58,274 nucleotides of DNA from assembly GCF_020165495.1 (NCBI RefSeq), contig NZ_JAIUIE010000018.1, positions 1 to 58,274 of the forward strand. The letters run 5' to 3'. Position 1 is the stretch's first letter. Each line of letters starts with the position of its first letter. Source of the DNA: Mesorhizobium sp. BR1-1-16. GTDB taxonomy: Bacteria > Pseudomonadota > Alphaproteobacteria > Rhizobiales > Kaistiaceae. Below, piece by piece: positions 17,513-26,974 of the stretch. The notes below the pieces were generated by a model, which was not told the origin of the DNA, made no database searches, and saw only the letters and a list, made by a program, of their open reading frames with translations. A program made the position numbers and the translations under genes.

Positions 17513-18985
17513 CTATGCCGGCGCCACATACCGCGCCAGATAGGTGGCGACGGCCTGCCAATCCTCCGCCGGCGCGGACATCGCGAGATAGCCGTCGGGC
17601 CGCACCAAGGTCAGCTGTCCCGCCGCTTGCGGGGCGCGAAGCTGCGGCTCCAGCAGGGCCGGGAACTGCGACACCAGCAACGCGGCGACCTCGCCGGTGC
17701 CGTGCAGGCTGAACCGCGGCGCTTCGGCCGCGCCATAGGGTGTCTCGCCGACCGCTGGCGGCACACGGGCGCCGGCGGTGCTGCCGCCGTCCGACGGTCC
17801 GTTGAGCGGGCTCTGCGGATAGCCGATCGCGACCTCGGTGATCATCCCGGCGATGGCATGTTGGGCGGCGGGCAGGCCGAGGACGAGATGCGCGACGAAA
17901 TTGCGGACATCCTGCAGGGCGTGGCTCTCCAGCGTCGCCGCCTTGGTGAGCCGGCCAGATTCGCGGATCACTTCCGCTCCGACGGGCCGTCGCTCGGCAT
18001 CGTAGCTGTCGAGCAGCACCGGCGCCGTGGAGATGCCCCGGCTGACGAGAGCCAGCTTCCAGGCGAGGTTGATCGCGTCCTGCATGCCGGTGTTCATGCC
18101 CTGGCCGCCGGCCGGGCTGTGCACATGGGCGGCGTCGCCCGCGAGGAAGATCCGGCCGGACCGATAGGAGTCGACCTGTCGTTCATTGATGCGGAAGGCG
18201 CTGGTCCACACCGTGTCGGTCAGTGTGATGCCGCCGGGTCCACGGCGATCGATGACCTTCTGGAAGGCGGCCATGTCGAGCGGCACGGGTTCGACATCCG
18301 TCGAGGGGCCGAGGCTGGTGATGACGCGATACCGGTCCGGCGCCATCGGGAAGAACATCAGCGCCCCTTCGGGGTGCCAGAAGATGGCGAGTTCCGAGGA
18401 GGGAATCGGCATGCCGGTCAGATGAAAATCGCCCTGTGTCCAGTCGAGGCTCAGCGTGTCGCCCTCGAATTCGAGGCCGAGGCGATGGCGCACGACGCTG
18501 TGCGAGCCGTCGCAGGCGACGAGCCAGCCGAAGCGCTCCGTCGTTTCCGCGCCGTCCGCGGCGCGCAACGTCGCGGTGACGCCGCCTGCATCCTGCGCGA
18601 TGTCGGCGAGTTCCGTCGAGAATTGCGGCTCGATACCACGCGCTTTCAGGTGGTGGCGCAGCACGCCTTCCGTCTCGTATTGCGGCGCCATGAGTGCAAA
18701 GGGGAAGGGCGACGTGATTCCGTCGAGCTTGATCCGCCCGACCTGGCTGTTGCCGGAGAAGATGTTGGCCACGACGACGTGGTTACCCGCTTTGACGAGA
18801 TCAGCGGCCACGCCGGAGCGATCGAGCAGTTCCAGCGTGCGCGGCCAGATCGCGACGGCCCGCGACGTGTCCGACGGTCCGGAAATCTTGTCGATCACGC
18901 GGACCGGAACGCCATAGCGCGAAAGTTCAAGCGCCATCGTCAACCCGACCGGCCCGGCGCCGGCTACCAGAACGCGTTCCGTCAT
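17513..18985 (-). CDS. FAD-dependent aromatic monooxygenase (PheA/TfdB type)
   Basis: A 490-residue group-A flavoprotein hydroxylase that would add oxygen to a phenolic ring using NAD(P)H. The Rossmann motif VAGAGPVGLT lies at residues 6-15. VACDGSHSVVRHRLG near 155 is the DG motif binding NADPH and FAD. The GD motif reads GRIFLAGDAAHVHSP near 285, followed by GGQGMNTGMQDAINLAWKLA. A C-terminal thioredoxin-like domain is suggested by the length. The start at MTERVLV is preceded by GAGGGGAG, better than the upstream ATG at 19012. It lies between two small exported proteins and the leader-like pair on the same strand. The likely substrate is an aromatic acid or phenol of the island pathway. Confidence 0.9.
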   Translation of the reverse strand: MTERVLVAGAGPVGLTMALELSRYGVPVRVIDKISGPSDTSRAVAIWPRTLELLDRSGVAADLVKAGNHVVVANIFSGNSQVGRIKLDGITSPFPFALMAPQYETEGVLRHHLKARGIEPQFSTELADIAQDAGGVTATLRAADGAETTERFGWLVACDGSHSVVRHRLGLEFEGDTLSLDWTQGDFHLTGMPIPSSELAIFWHPEGALMFFPMAPDRYRVITSLGPSTDVEPVPLDMAAFQKVIDRRGPGGITLTDTVWTSAFRINERQVDSYRSGRIFLAGDAAHVHSPAGGQGMNTGMQDAINLAWKLALVSRGISTAPVLLDSYDAERRPVGAEVIRESGRLTKAATLESHALQDVRNFVAHLVLGLPAAQHAIAGMITEVAIGYPQSPLNGPSDGGSTAGARVPPAVGETPYGAAEAPRFSLHGTGEVAALLVSQFPALLEPQLRAPQAAGQLTLVRPDGYLAMSAPAEDWQAVATYLARYVAPA

Positions 18986-19123
18986 TTTGGCTCCCCTCAG
19001 CTTCTGTTCCACCGGCGAAGATTCAGTGCATCCGTCATGATCTGCGGCGGTCGCGGCGCGGCCCTCGCCTGGCCCGCTTCCCGAGGATCCCCAGCAGCGG
19101 ATCCTCGGGCTTCGGCGTGCCGG

Positions 19124-19621
19124 CTATTGTTCCTCTTCGAACAGCCACAGCTCAGCCGTCGGCTGAGGCATGCCGTTGTTCGCCTCGCGCAGGCCCAGGA
19201 AGGCCGGGATTCGGCGCTGCTGTTCGGGCGTCAGCGACGCCACGAGCGGCTTCAGCGCCGCGGCGACCGTCTTCAGTTCAGCAGCGCGCGTCGCCTCGGC
19301 ATCGGCGGTCCGCTCCAGGACGTCAACGAAGCTGGCCGGCTCCGTCGCGCCGGCTCGCTCGGCCCGCCGCGCGGCCGAACTTACGGCGATCTGCCGAATG
19401 GCTGTCTCCACAGGCGCCCAAAGCTTCTCCTGATCGGCAGACAGTCCGATCACGGTCTTCAAGGCGATGATGCGGGCGTCGAGGACGGCCTGCGCGTCGG
19501 CGGGACTGTAGAGCTCGACGGCTGGCGGGTCGGACGGCGGGGTCGTGTCATCGGCAAGGGCAGGAGGTGCGAAGGCGAGGAACGCGCCGAGCGCTACCGT
19601 GGTAAGGAACGTCATTCTCAT
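19124..19621 (-). CDS. Periplasmic Spy/CpxP-like LTxxQ-motif protein
   Basis: A 165-residue exported protein. The signal peptide occupies residues 1-24 (MRMTFLTTVALGAFLAFAPPALA). The mature part is a long helical region with the hallmark LTPEQQRR near residue 138 and an earlier LSADQEKLW, the two LTxxQ-type motifs of CpxP/Spy envelope chaperones. Such proteins bind unfolded periplasmic proteins during envelope stress, for example from phenolic compounds. It follows the short repeat-containing exported protein by 45 bp on the same strand. Solvent or phenol stress protection would fit the island, but this is inference. Confidence 0.75.
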   Translation of the reverse strand: MRMTFLTTVALGAFLAFAPPALADDTTPPSDPPAVELYSPADAQAVLDARIIALKTVIGLSADQEKLWAPVETAIRQIAVSSAARRAERAGATEPASFVDVLERTADAEATRAAELKTVAAALKPLVASLTPEQQRRIPAFLGLREANNGMPQPTAELWLFEEEQ

Positions 19622-19666
19622 GATGTTGCTCTGTTGTGTGCTGATCGGGGTCGTTCCGCGAACGGA

Positions 19667-20014
19667 TTATTGCCAGCCGCCGCCGGGAAGGCGGCCGTGA
19701 TACGGCGTATCGCGGCAATGCCCCCAGGGGCCGCGCCAGAAGCCAGGCGGGCAGCCATTACCGAAATAGCCGTAGGCCGGCGGATAGTTGTAAGCCCAGC
19801 CGCCGCCCGGCATGCGCCCCGTATAGGGCGTGTCACGACAATGACCCCATGGGCCGCGCCATGCATAGGGACCGCAGCCCTGGGCGACGAGGACGATGTT
19901 GGAGTCCGGCGCCTGGACAGGCGGGACGATCGGTGCCGCCGAGGCCGGCAGTGCCGCCATGGCCGAGAGGCCAAGTGCGGCAAGAGAGGCAAACATATTT
20001 TGCACGACAATCAT
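19667..20014 (-). CDS. Small exported Gly/Cys/Trp repeat protein
   Basis: A 115-residue protein with a signal peptide (residues 1-27, ending PASAA). Two copies of a distinctive repeat are present: GCGPYAWRGPWGHCRDTPY (residues about 47-65) with GRMPGGGW, and GCPPGFWRGPWGHCRDTPY (about 88-106) with GRLPGGGW at the very C-terminus. Each repeat has one pair of Cys and could form a disulfide or metal site in the periplasm. Similar GCG-start, Cys-Arg repeat proteins occur widely in alphaproteobacteria without an assigned role. It appears co-transcribed with the LTxxQ protein. Confidence 0.65.
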   Translation of the reverse strand: MIVVQNMFASLAALGLSAMAALPASAAPIVPPVQAPDSNIVLVAQGCGPYAWRGPWGHCRDTPYTGRMPGGGWAYNYPPAYGYFGNGCPPGFWRGPWGHCRDTPYHGRLPGGGWQ

Positions 20015-20189
20015 CTCCCTATTGGTCGTGGTAACTCGGTTGCATCTGGCAGCGGCTCCAGGTGGCTGCCCCGTCGATCTCGATACGCCGACACATTCCC
20101 CCGGGCATCAGCAGAACTGGTGAAGGCCACTTCGCACCGCCGGCTTCCGTCGCGACTTCCCGCACTCCACATGCAGGGCGCGGCGGACC

Positions 20190-21857
<1,668 letters not shown>

Positions 21858-21896
21858 TCACGCAAAAGTTGCAGCCAGTCCAGGAGGTCGCCGCCG

Positions 21897-22379
21897 TCAT
21901 TCGGTCGGCGTCTCGTCCCGCTTCACCGGCGGTCCCAGGAACTCGACCTGCCATTTGATTCCGAAAGCATTCAGCGCCTTGGTGTCAGGAAGGCCGTTGT
22001 GCATCACGCCGCCGAGCTCGGTGAAGAAGGCCGCGGCGTCGAGCGCCGGCGTCATGAGAATGTACTGCCGGGCCGGCGCATCGGTCACGTTGACGAAGCC
22101 GTGCTCGACGCCGCCGGGAATGCAGACGACATCGCCGACCTCTGCGTAGAAGCGCTTGCCGTCGGCCTCATAGAGATACCGTCCCTCGATGACGCGGAAG
22201 ATCTCGGCTTCCGGATGACGGTGTCGGGGCGGTCCAAAACCCGGCGCGTTTATCGTCTCGATGAAGCAGAATTCGTTGCCACTTGCCGCGGGCGGCATTC
22301 GCACGAACAGATCGAGACCGATGGCAGGGATCTTGATGGGAAGCTCGGTTCCCTTGGAATGAAGGAAGGTGACGGTCAC
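21897..22379 (-). CDS. Single-domain cupin
   Basis: A 160-residue small beta-barrel protein, probably a metal-binding dioxygenase, isomerase or sensor. Cupin motif 1 is seen as PPRHRHPEAEIFRVIEG (HxH then Glu) and motif 2 as GDVVCIPGGVEHGFVN with its His. A GTG start at 22379 is chosen because AGGGAG precedes it at a proper distance; the ATG further out would add 27 Arg/Cys-rich residues. It is the gene immediately upstream of mdlC in the same direction, 120 bp away. The substrate cannot be read from sequence. Confidence 0.8.
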   Translation of the reverse strand: MTVTFLHSKGTELPIKIPAIGLDLFVRMPPAASGNEFCFIETINAPGFGPPRHRHPEAEIFRVIEGRYLYEADGKRFYAEVGDVVCIPGGVEHGFVNVTDAPARQYILMTPALDAAAFFTELGGVMHNGLPDTKALNAFGIKWQVEFLGPPVKRDETPTE

Positions 22380-22562
22380 TTGGATGGCTCCCTGTGTTCT
22401 GGCTGCCGGGCACGGCGTGCAAATCGGTCTGCCGCGGCGCGCTCTCTTGCCGGAATTCAACGCATTTGGCTGTGTGGATCGAGATAGACGGGCGCAGAAT
22501 GCCTGTCGCTAGTGTCGGACGCATCCTCAGAACTGGTGACTTCTGGACAGATCCCGCGAAGG

Positions 22563-23213
22563 CTACGATTTTGCGGGGGCTGCGGTCCTGGACTGGCCGG
22601 CGGCATTCGCCTGAGCCGTTGCGGTGCTGCCCTCGATCCCGGCCATGATACCCCCGGCGTCGGCGGGATAGCCGGCGCTGATGCGCTCGCGGGCCTTGGC
22701 GGTGAAATAGGCCGTCGTCCAGGCAAAGCGTTCGCTGGTCTTGGCCAATCCAACCGCAGGAGCGATCTTGGCCATGCCGAGCGGAAGACCCGCCCACCCC
22801 CAATTTCCCTCGGTGACCTCGTCGATCACCGTGAGAATGCTCTTGCCGGCGCTCTTGCTGCTGGCGGGGCTCTTGTCGGCGTTCTCGCCACTGACACCTT
22901 TCGCCTTGAGGATCGCTGCCGCGACCCAGTCATGCACCTCGTTCTTGTGCTCGGCGTTCATGTAGCCCTCGGGAATGGTGACATGAACGAGGAAGCGACC
23001 CGGAGGGTACACATAGGTCTCGGCCGTCTCGCCGCCCGCCCACCAATCGTCGGTCGATAGCTCGCGAAACAGCACCCAGGCGAAGGCCCGTCCGCCGAAT
23101 GTGTCGCCACCGCCCTCCATGCGGATCATGATCTGCGTCAGGCGCTCGGCGAGATCGGCCTTGGTGGCCGGATCGAGATCGCCGGCACGGTACTGGACTT
23201 CCATAATGGGCAT
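22563..23213 (-). CDS. Tautomerase-superfamily protein (fused 4-OT-like)
   Basis: 216 residues. Pro2 directly follows the initiator Met (MPIMEVQYRAG), the catalytic base of 4-oxalocrotonate tautomerase enzymes. A beta-alpha unit (DLDPATKADLAERLTQIMI) is followed near residue 75 by a second (RFLVHVTIPEGYMNAEHKNE), so two 4-OT-like modules may be fused. The C-terminal 60 residues (GKSILTVIDEVTEGNWGWAG and an Ala-rich tail) are unusual. The ribosome binding site CGGAGG lies within the last codons of the preceding small ORF. It probably interconverts keto and enol forms of an aromatic breakdown product. Confidence 0.78.
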   Translation of the reverse strand: MPIMEVQYRAGDLDPATKADLAERLTQIMIRMEGGGDTFGGRAFAWVLFRELSTDDWWAGGETAETYVYPPGRFLVHVTIPEGYMNAEHKNEVHDWVAAAILKAKGVSGENADKSPASSKSAGKSILTVIDEVTEGNWGWAGLPLGMAKIAPAVGLAKTSERFAWTTAYFTAKARERISAGYPADAGGIMAGIEGSTATAQANAAGQSRTAAPAKS

Positions 23214-23214
23214 A

Positions 23215-23403
23215 TCAGCCTCCGTTCGTTGGCATCAGGTCGTTTGGCGCGGGCGCCATGCGCTTGCAGCGAGGCGACCGGCAGGTCGACCAATTTGGAC
23301 ATGGAGCGAGTTCGGCCGCCGGATCCTTGCCGAAGACTTGACGCGCCAACGCGGCCGCTGCGCCCGAGCAGGACGATGCGAGCCCCGCATCAATGGCCGG
23401 CAT
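23215..23403 (-). CDS. 62-residue Cys-containing small protein between pirin and tautomerase
   Basis: The ATG lies inside the last codons of the pirin gene in another frame, and the TGA falls one base before the tautomerase ATG. The final codons also supply that gene's ribosome binding site. This exact packing suggests coupled translation. The product starts MPAIDAGLASSCSG and ends with a short Cys-rich basic part (CPNWSTCRSPRCKR). No family is recognised. It could be a metal-binding accessory or a peptide whose translation only couples its neighbours. Confidence 0.45.
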   Translation of the reverse strand: MPAIDAGLASSCSGAAAALARQVFGKDPAAELAPCPNWSTCRSPRCKRMAPAPNDLMPTNGG

Positions 23404-24193
23404 GCTCGCTCTCCCACGTCCTGATATTCGCCTCGTCAATCATCACGGTCTCGACGATCAGGATGTCGCTGTCGTCATCGATGATCTCGATGTCGAAGCC
23501 GTCGACGCTCGATAGGCCCATACTGTCGCGATGGCCGAGTTCGGTGCCGGAGCATCCGATCCTGCCCTCCCGCACGAAGACATAGGTCCCGTGTCCCAGT
23601 GTGCGCGGGGCGTAGCGGAAGGTCCTGCCCTTGTCGGCGATGAGGCGCGAGACGCGCAGGTCCTGCGGGATCGGCAGGGCGCCGTCGGCATTGCCGACGA
23701 GCTGCACCAGCTCGTTCCGCCGGCGGCGGAAATCGAAATGGCCGCGGTGATAGGAGGGTGGCAGGTAGAGCTGCTCGGGCAGGACCCAGAGATAGATCGC
23801 CTGCATGTCCTCCGTGGTGATGGACAATTCGGAATGCTTGCCGCCCGAGCCGGCCGAGAAGACGTAGTAGTCGCCGGCGCGAAGCTGGTCGACCATGCCT
23901 TCCCCAGCCGTGTTCACATGCGTGAGCTGCCCCCCGAACACGAAGGCGCAGATCGCGAAATTGTGGTGCGGATGCATGTTGTAGCCGCATCCGGCGCCAT
24001 GGAACACCTCGTCGCCGAAGACGCGGATCGTGCCGAAGCCGGGCCGACCGCCCTGATATTCGTGGAAGTTGAAGCTCGAGGCCCGCGTGACGAAGCCGTC
24101 GGGATGGCCCGCGATGTAGGATGACCGCGATCCGTCGGACTTGATCAGATCATGACCGCGTTCTTCGTTCCGAATGATGAAGGACTGGCTCAT
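23390..24193 (-). CDS. Pirin-family bicupin
   Basis: 267 residues from MSQSFIIRN; the in-frame region upstream is a shadow. The pirin metal site is visible: HPHHNF around residue 75 (His, His) and GSGGKHSELS around 120 (His and Glu). FHGAGCGYN and GEGMVDQLRAGDYYVFSAG are typical family strands. Pirins bind Fe and some, such as YhhW, act as quercetin 2,3-dioxygenases. Within this island a phenolic-ring oxygenase or a redox sensor is plausible. The gene follows rubredoxin by 26 bp and its stop overlaps the small Cys-containing ORF. Confidence 0.87.
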   Translation of the reverse strand: MSQSFIIRNEERGHDLIKSDGSRSSYIAGHPDGFVTRASSFNFHEYQGGRPGFGTIRVFGDEVFHGAGCGYNMHPHHNFAICAFVFGGQLTHVNTAGEGMVDQLRAGDYYVFSAGSGGKHSELSITTEDMQAIYLWVLPEQLYLPPSYHRGHFDFRRRRNELVQLVGNADGALPIPQDLRVSRLIADKGRTFRYAPRTLGHGTYVFVREGRIGCSGTELGHRDSMGLSSVDGFDIEIIDDDSDILIVETVMIDEANIRTWESEHAGH

Positions 24194-24219
24194 CTGTGTG
24201 GTTCCTTGCTGAGCGCCGC

Positions 24220-24438
24220 TCACGCGGTCCGGGCCAGGTCGGGGCCGCCAGGGGCGTAGCCGACGACGATCATTTCGAAGAGGTGCTTGGGTGTGCCGCA
24301 GTCGGGGCAGACCCAATCGGCGGGAATGTCCGCCCAGCGCGTTCCTGGCGCGATGCCGTGCTCGGGCAGGCCGAGCGCCTCGTCATAGGAAAAGCCGCAG
24401 CCAAGACACATCAGCCGCTTGAAGGGTTCGTCCGTCAT
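24220..24438 (-). CDS. Rubredoxin
   Basis: A 72-residue electron-transfer protein with a single Fe(Cys)4 site. The ligands are in two C-x2-C knuckles: [10 protein letters not shown] near residue 11 and CPDCGTPK near residue 45, separated by the usual acidic/Gly loop with DIPADWVCP. The start at MTDEPFK has GGAGGAGA just upstream. It is the first gene of the long minus-strand operon and lies directly after two copies of the candidate GntR operator. It could pass electrons to an oxygenase of the island, but no rubredoxin reductase is seen nearby. Confidence 0.92.
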   Translation of the reverse strand: MTDEPFKRLMCLGCGFSYDEALGLPEHGIAPGTRWADIPADWVCPDCGTPKHLFEMIVVGYAPGGPDLARTA

Positions 24439-24461
24439 CGCTCGTCTCCTCCGGGTAATGT

Positions 24462-24473
24462 GTAACGCGCTAC
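24462..24473. promoter_or_regulatory. Candidate GntR operator 1
   Basis: GTAACGCGCTAC, the exact reverse complement of the site upstream of the GntR gene. It lies 24 bp upstream of the rubredoxin start. Confidence 0.6.
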
Positions 24474-24482
24474 GTTTGATGT

Positions 24483-24494
24483 GTGACGCACTAC
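24483..24494. promoter_or_regulatory. Candidate GntR operator 2
   Basis: GTGACGCACTAC, two changes from the first site and 21 bp from it (two helical turns), allowing two dimers on one DNA face. Confidence 0.55.
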
Positions 24495-24735
24495 TAGATC
24501 GGATTTGGAATTGCTGCAAGGGGGAAAATCGGGGGAAGCGCAAGATTGCCGGAGGGGCGTCGATGCGGGGCCTTGGCCGGGGTCAGCGGGGTCCTCGGCA
24601 ATTGCCGCCGCGCTGCGCCCGCTGCGGCGCTGCCCGCCGACGAAGCCGTCGGAGATGACGAGGTCGTTCGCGGATGGGGCGCGTTCGGGAAAAATAGAGG
24701 GCCCGGCCGCCGGGCCGGCACCCGGGTGTGGCGGG

Positions 24736-25446
24736 CTACTGCCGCAAGCCGCGCAATCCGTTGGCCACCGGCGCGCTGTCATTCCTCGACGCTGCCAGCA
24801 GAGCCTCGGTAAAAATGGGCTCCCAGGACCGGATGTGATGGCGCATCAGGGTCCGCAGGCCCGCCGCATCGCCGACGTCGGCCAGATCGAGGATCCGATA
24901 GTGCTCGGCCACGGATTCCCGCTGCCTCTCAAGTCCCTGATCGGACGAGATGCCGTACAGCCGCATCTTGTCTCGAAACGCCATCACGCTTTCGGTCAGC
25001 AATTCGTTGTCGGTCGCCTCGACGAATGCCTGATGGAAGCGCCGGTCGGCTTCCAGATAGTCCGCGACATCGCCGGCCTCGACCGCACGGGCGACCTCAT
25101 CAGCCATGGCGCGCGCCCTGGCGAGATCCTTCTTGCGCTTCAGCGCCACGGTCTCGGCCGCATGAACCTCCAGCAGCTCCCGCATGTCGAACAGATCGCG
25201 GAGTTGCGCCAGAGTCGGTGTCACCACCTTGAAGCCGCGATTGCGCAGCGGCTCGATAAGCCCGGACCGTGCCAGCTCGAGCAGCGCCTCGCGCACCGGC
25301 GTGGTCGAGACGCCAAGCGCCGCGGCAAGGCTCGGGACCGAATACATTGCGCCCGGCCCGCTGGCTCCCGAGATGATCTCGGACCGTACCTGCTGCAGAA
25401 CCTGTTGGCGAAGATTGCCGTCGGACGGCCGTTCCAGAATTGACAT
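24736..25446 (-). CDS. GntR-family repressor (FadR/FCD subfamily)
   Basis: A 236-residue ligand-responsive transcription regulator. The N-terminal winged helix contains YSVPSLAAALGVSTTPVREA (about residues 34-53), the classic GntR recognition region. The C-terminal all-helical FCD domain has DMRELLEVHAAETVALKR and the metal/ligand residues DxxxH (ADRRFHQAFVEAT) and HHIRSW near 210. The start MSILERP is preferred to the upstream ATG at 25503 because a 12-bp palindromic site occupies 25456-25467. That placement implies autoregulation and control of the divergent transporter. The ligand is probably a carboxylic acid handled by the island. Confidence 0.9.
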   Translation of the reverse strand: MSILERPSDGNLRQQVLQQVRSEIISGASGPGAMYSVPSLAAALGVSTTPVREALLELARSGLIEPLRNRGFKVVTPTLAQLRDLFDMRELLEVHAAETVALKRKKDLARARAMADEVARAVEAGDVADYLEADRRFHQAFVEATDNELLTESVMAFRDKMRLYGISSDQGLERQRESVAEHYRILDLADVGDAAGLRTLMRHHIRSWEPIFTEALLAASRNDSAPVANGLRGLRQ

Positions 25447-25455
25447 GAACCCTAT

Positions 25456-25467
25456 GTAGCGCGTTAC
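25456..25467. promoter_or_regulatory. Candidate GntR operator 3
   Basis: GTAGCGCGTTAC in the short region between the GntR gene and the divergent AtoE-like transporter gene. It is identical in reverse complement to the site before rubredoxin. Confidence 0.6.
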
Positions 25468-25512
25468 CGGGGATAAATCAAAGGTCTTGCCTCGCCATCG
25501 CAATTGTTAAGA

Positions 25513-26943
25513 ATGGACGCATCGCACGGGGGCGGCATGCAGGATTTGCGGAGTGGGCGCGGCGGCGGCTTGGAAGCGCTGTCGAATCGCGTGGTCGATC
25601 TCGCCGATCGCTGGTTTCCGGATGCCTATGTCTTCGTGCTCGCCGCCGTCGTTCTGGTGGCAATAGCGGCGGTTGCGCATGGCGTCTCCCCCATGCAGGT
25701 CGGCATCGCATTTGGCGACGGCTTTTGGTCGCTGGGTCCCTTCACGCTGCAGATGACCTATGTCGCGATCGGCGGATACGTGGTCGCAACGTCCCCGCCG
25801 GCGGCGGCGTTGCTGCGGAGAATTGCCGGGCTGCCGGCTTCCGGCCGCTCCGCCGTGGTCTGGATCGCGCTCGTCAGCATCGGCCTCTCGCTCGTCAACT
25901 GGGGCCTGAGCCTGATCTTCTCGGGCCTCCTCGTGCGCGAGGTCGCCCGCCGCACTGATATCGCGCTCGACTACCGCGCCGCCGGGGCTGCGGCCTATCT
26001 CGGGCTTGGGTGCGGCTTCACGCTGGGGATCAGTTCGTCGGCGGCGCAAATGCAGGCCAACTCGGACAGCATTCCCGCCTCGCTGCTGCCGATCACCGGC
26101 GTCATCGACTTCTCCCAGACAATCTTCACCTGGCAGAACGGGCTGATGATCGCCGTGATAACGGCGGTCGCCGCAGCCGTCTGCTATTGGACAGTTCCCG
26201 GACCCGGCAACGTTCGAACCGCGAGCGACCTCGGCGTCGATCTGTCGATTGCCGAGCCTGAGGCGGTTCAAGGCCGACGCCCTGCCGACTGGCTCGCCGA
26301 CAGCCCGATCCTGACCATCCTCTTTGTCGCACTCTGCCTGTGCTGGATCGCCAACCGTTTCGTCGCGGGCAGTCCGATCCAGCACCTTTCCGGCCTCGAC
26401 ACCTATAATTTCATATTTCTGCTCATGGGCATCCTGCTGCACTGGCGGCCCAAAAATCTGACTAACGCCTTCGCCAGAGCCGTTCCAACCGTTTCGGGCG
26501 TGCTGCTGCAGTTCCCCTTCTATGCGGGAATCGCTGCCATGCTGACGGTGCCACGAAACGCGGCCGGCCAAACGCTCAGCGATGCGATCGCGACCTTCTT
26601 CATCGGCGCGTCGTCCGGCCCCACGATCTTCTCAGGGGTGGTCGGGCTCTATTCGGCGTTCCTGGGCCTCTTCATCCCATCTGCCGGTGGAAAATGGGTC
26701 ATCGAGGCGCCCTATGTCATGACGGCGGCCAAAGCGGTCGGGGCTCATCCAGGATGGACCGTCATGGTCTACAACATCGCGGAAACATTGCCGAACTTCA
26801 TCAATCCGTTCTGGATGCTACCGCTTCTCGGGATATTGGGTCTCCGAGCAAAGGACCTCGTCGGATTCACGGCAATGCAGTTCATCGTCCACCTTCCGAT
26901 CGCGCTGATCCTTGGCGCAATCCTGATGTCGACGTTCAACTAG
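25513..26943 (+). CDS. AtoE/short-chain fatty acid transporter family protein
   Basis: A 476-residue polytopic membrane protein with about 12 hydrophobic segments, the length and pattern of AtoE-type short-chain fatty acid transporters. Typical family stretches are DRWFPDAYVFVLAAVVLVAI at the N-terminus, SLVNWGLSLIFSGLLVREVA near 140, LGLGCGFTLGISSSAAQMQA near 180 and PNFINPFWMLPLLGILGLRA near the C-terminus. An ATG at 25513 or one at 25537 could be the start; neither has a strong ribosome binding site. It is divergent from the GntR gene and probably imports a small carboxylate, perhaps an aromatic acid. Confidence 0.85.
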   Translation: MDASHGGGMQDLRSGRGGGLEALSNRVVDLADRWFPDAYVFVLAAVVLVAIAAVAHGVSPMQVGIAFGDGFWSLGPFTLQMTYVAIGGYVVATSPPAAALLRRIAGLPASGRSAVVWIALVSIGLSLVNWGLSLIFSGLLVREVARRTDIALDYRAAGAAAYLGLGCGFTLGISSSAAQMQANSDSIPASLLPITGVIDFSQTIFTWQNGLMIAVITAVAAAVCYWTVPGPGNVRTASDLGVDLSIAEPEAVQGRRPADWLADSPILTILFVALCLCWIANRFVAGSPIQHLSGLDTYNFIFLLMGILLHWRPKNLTNAFARAVPTVSGVLLQFPFYAGIAAMLTVPRNAAGQTLSDAIATFFIGASSGPTIFSGVVGLYSAFLGLFIPSAGGKWVIEAPYVMTAAKAVGAHPGWTVMVYNIAETLPNFINPFWMLPLLGILGLRAKDLVGFTAMQFIVHLPIALILGAILMSTFN

Positions 26944-26974
26944 GTCGCGGCACTGCGAGAGGCGGAATTCTCGC

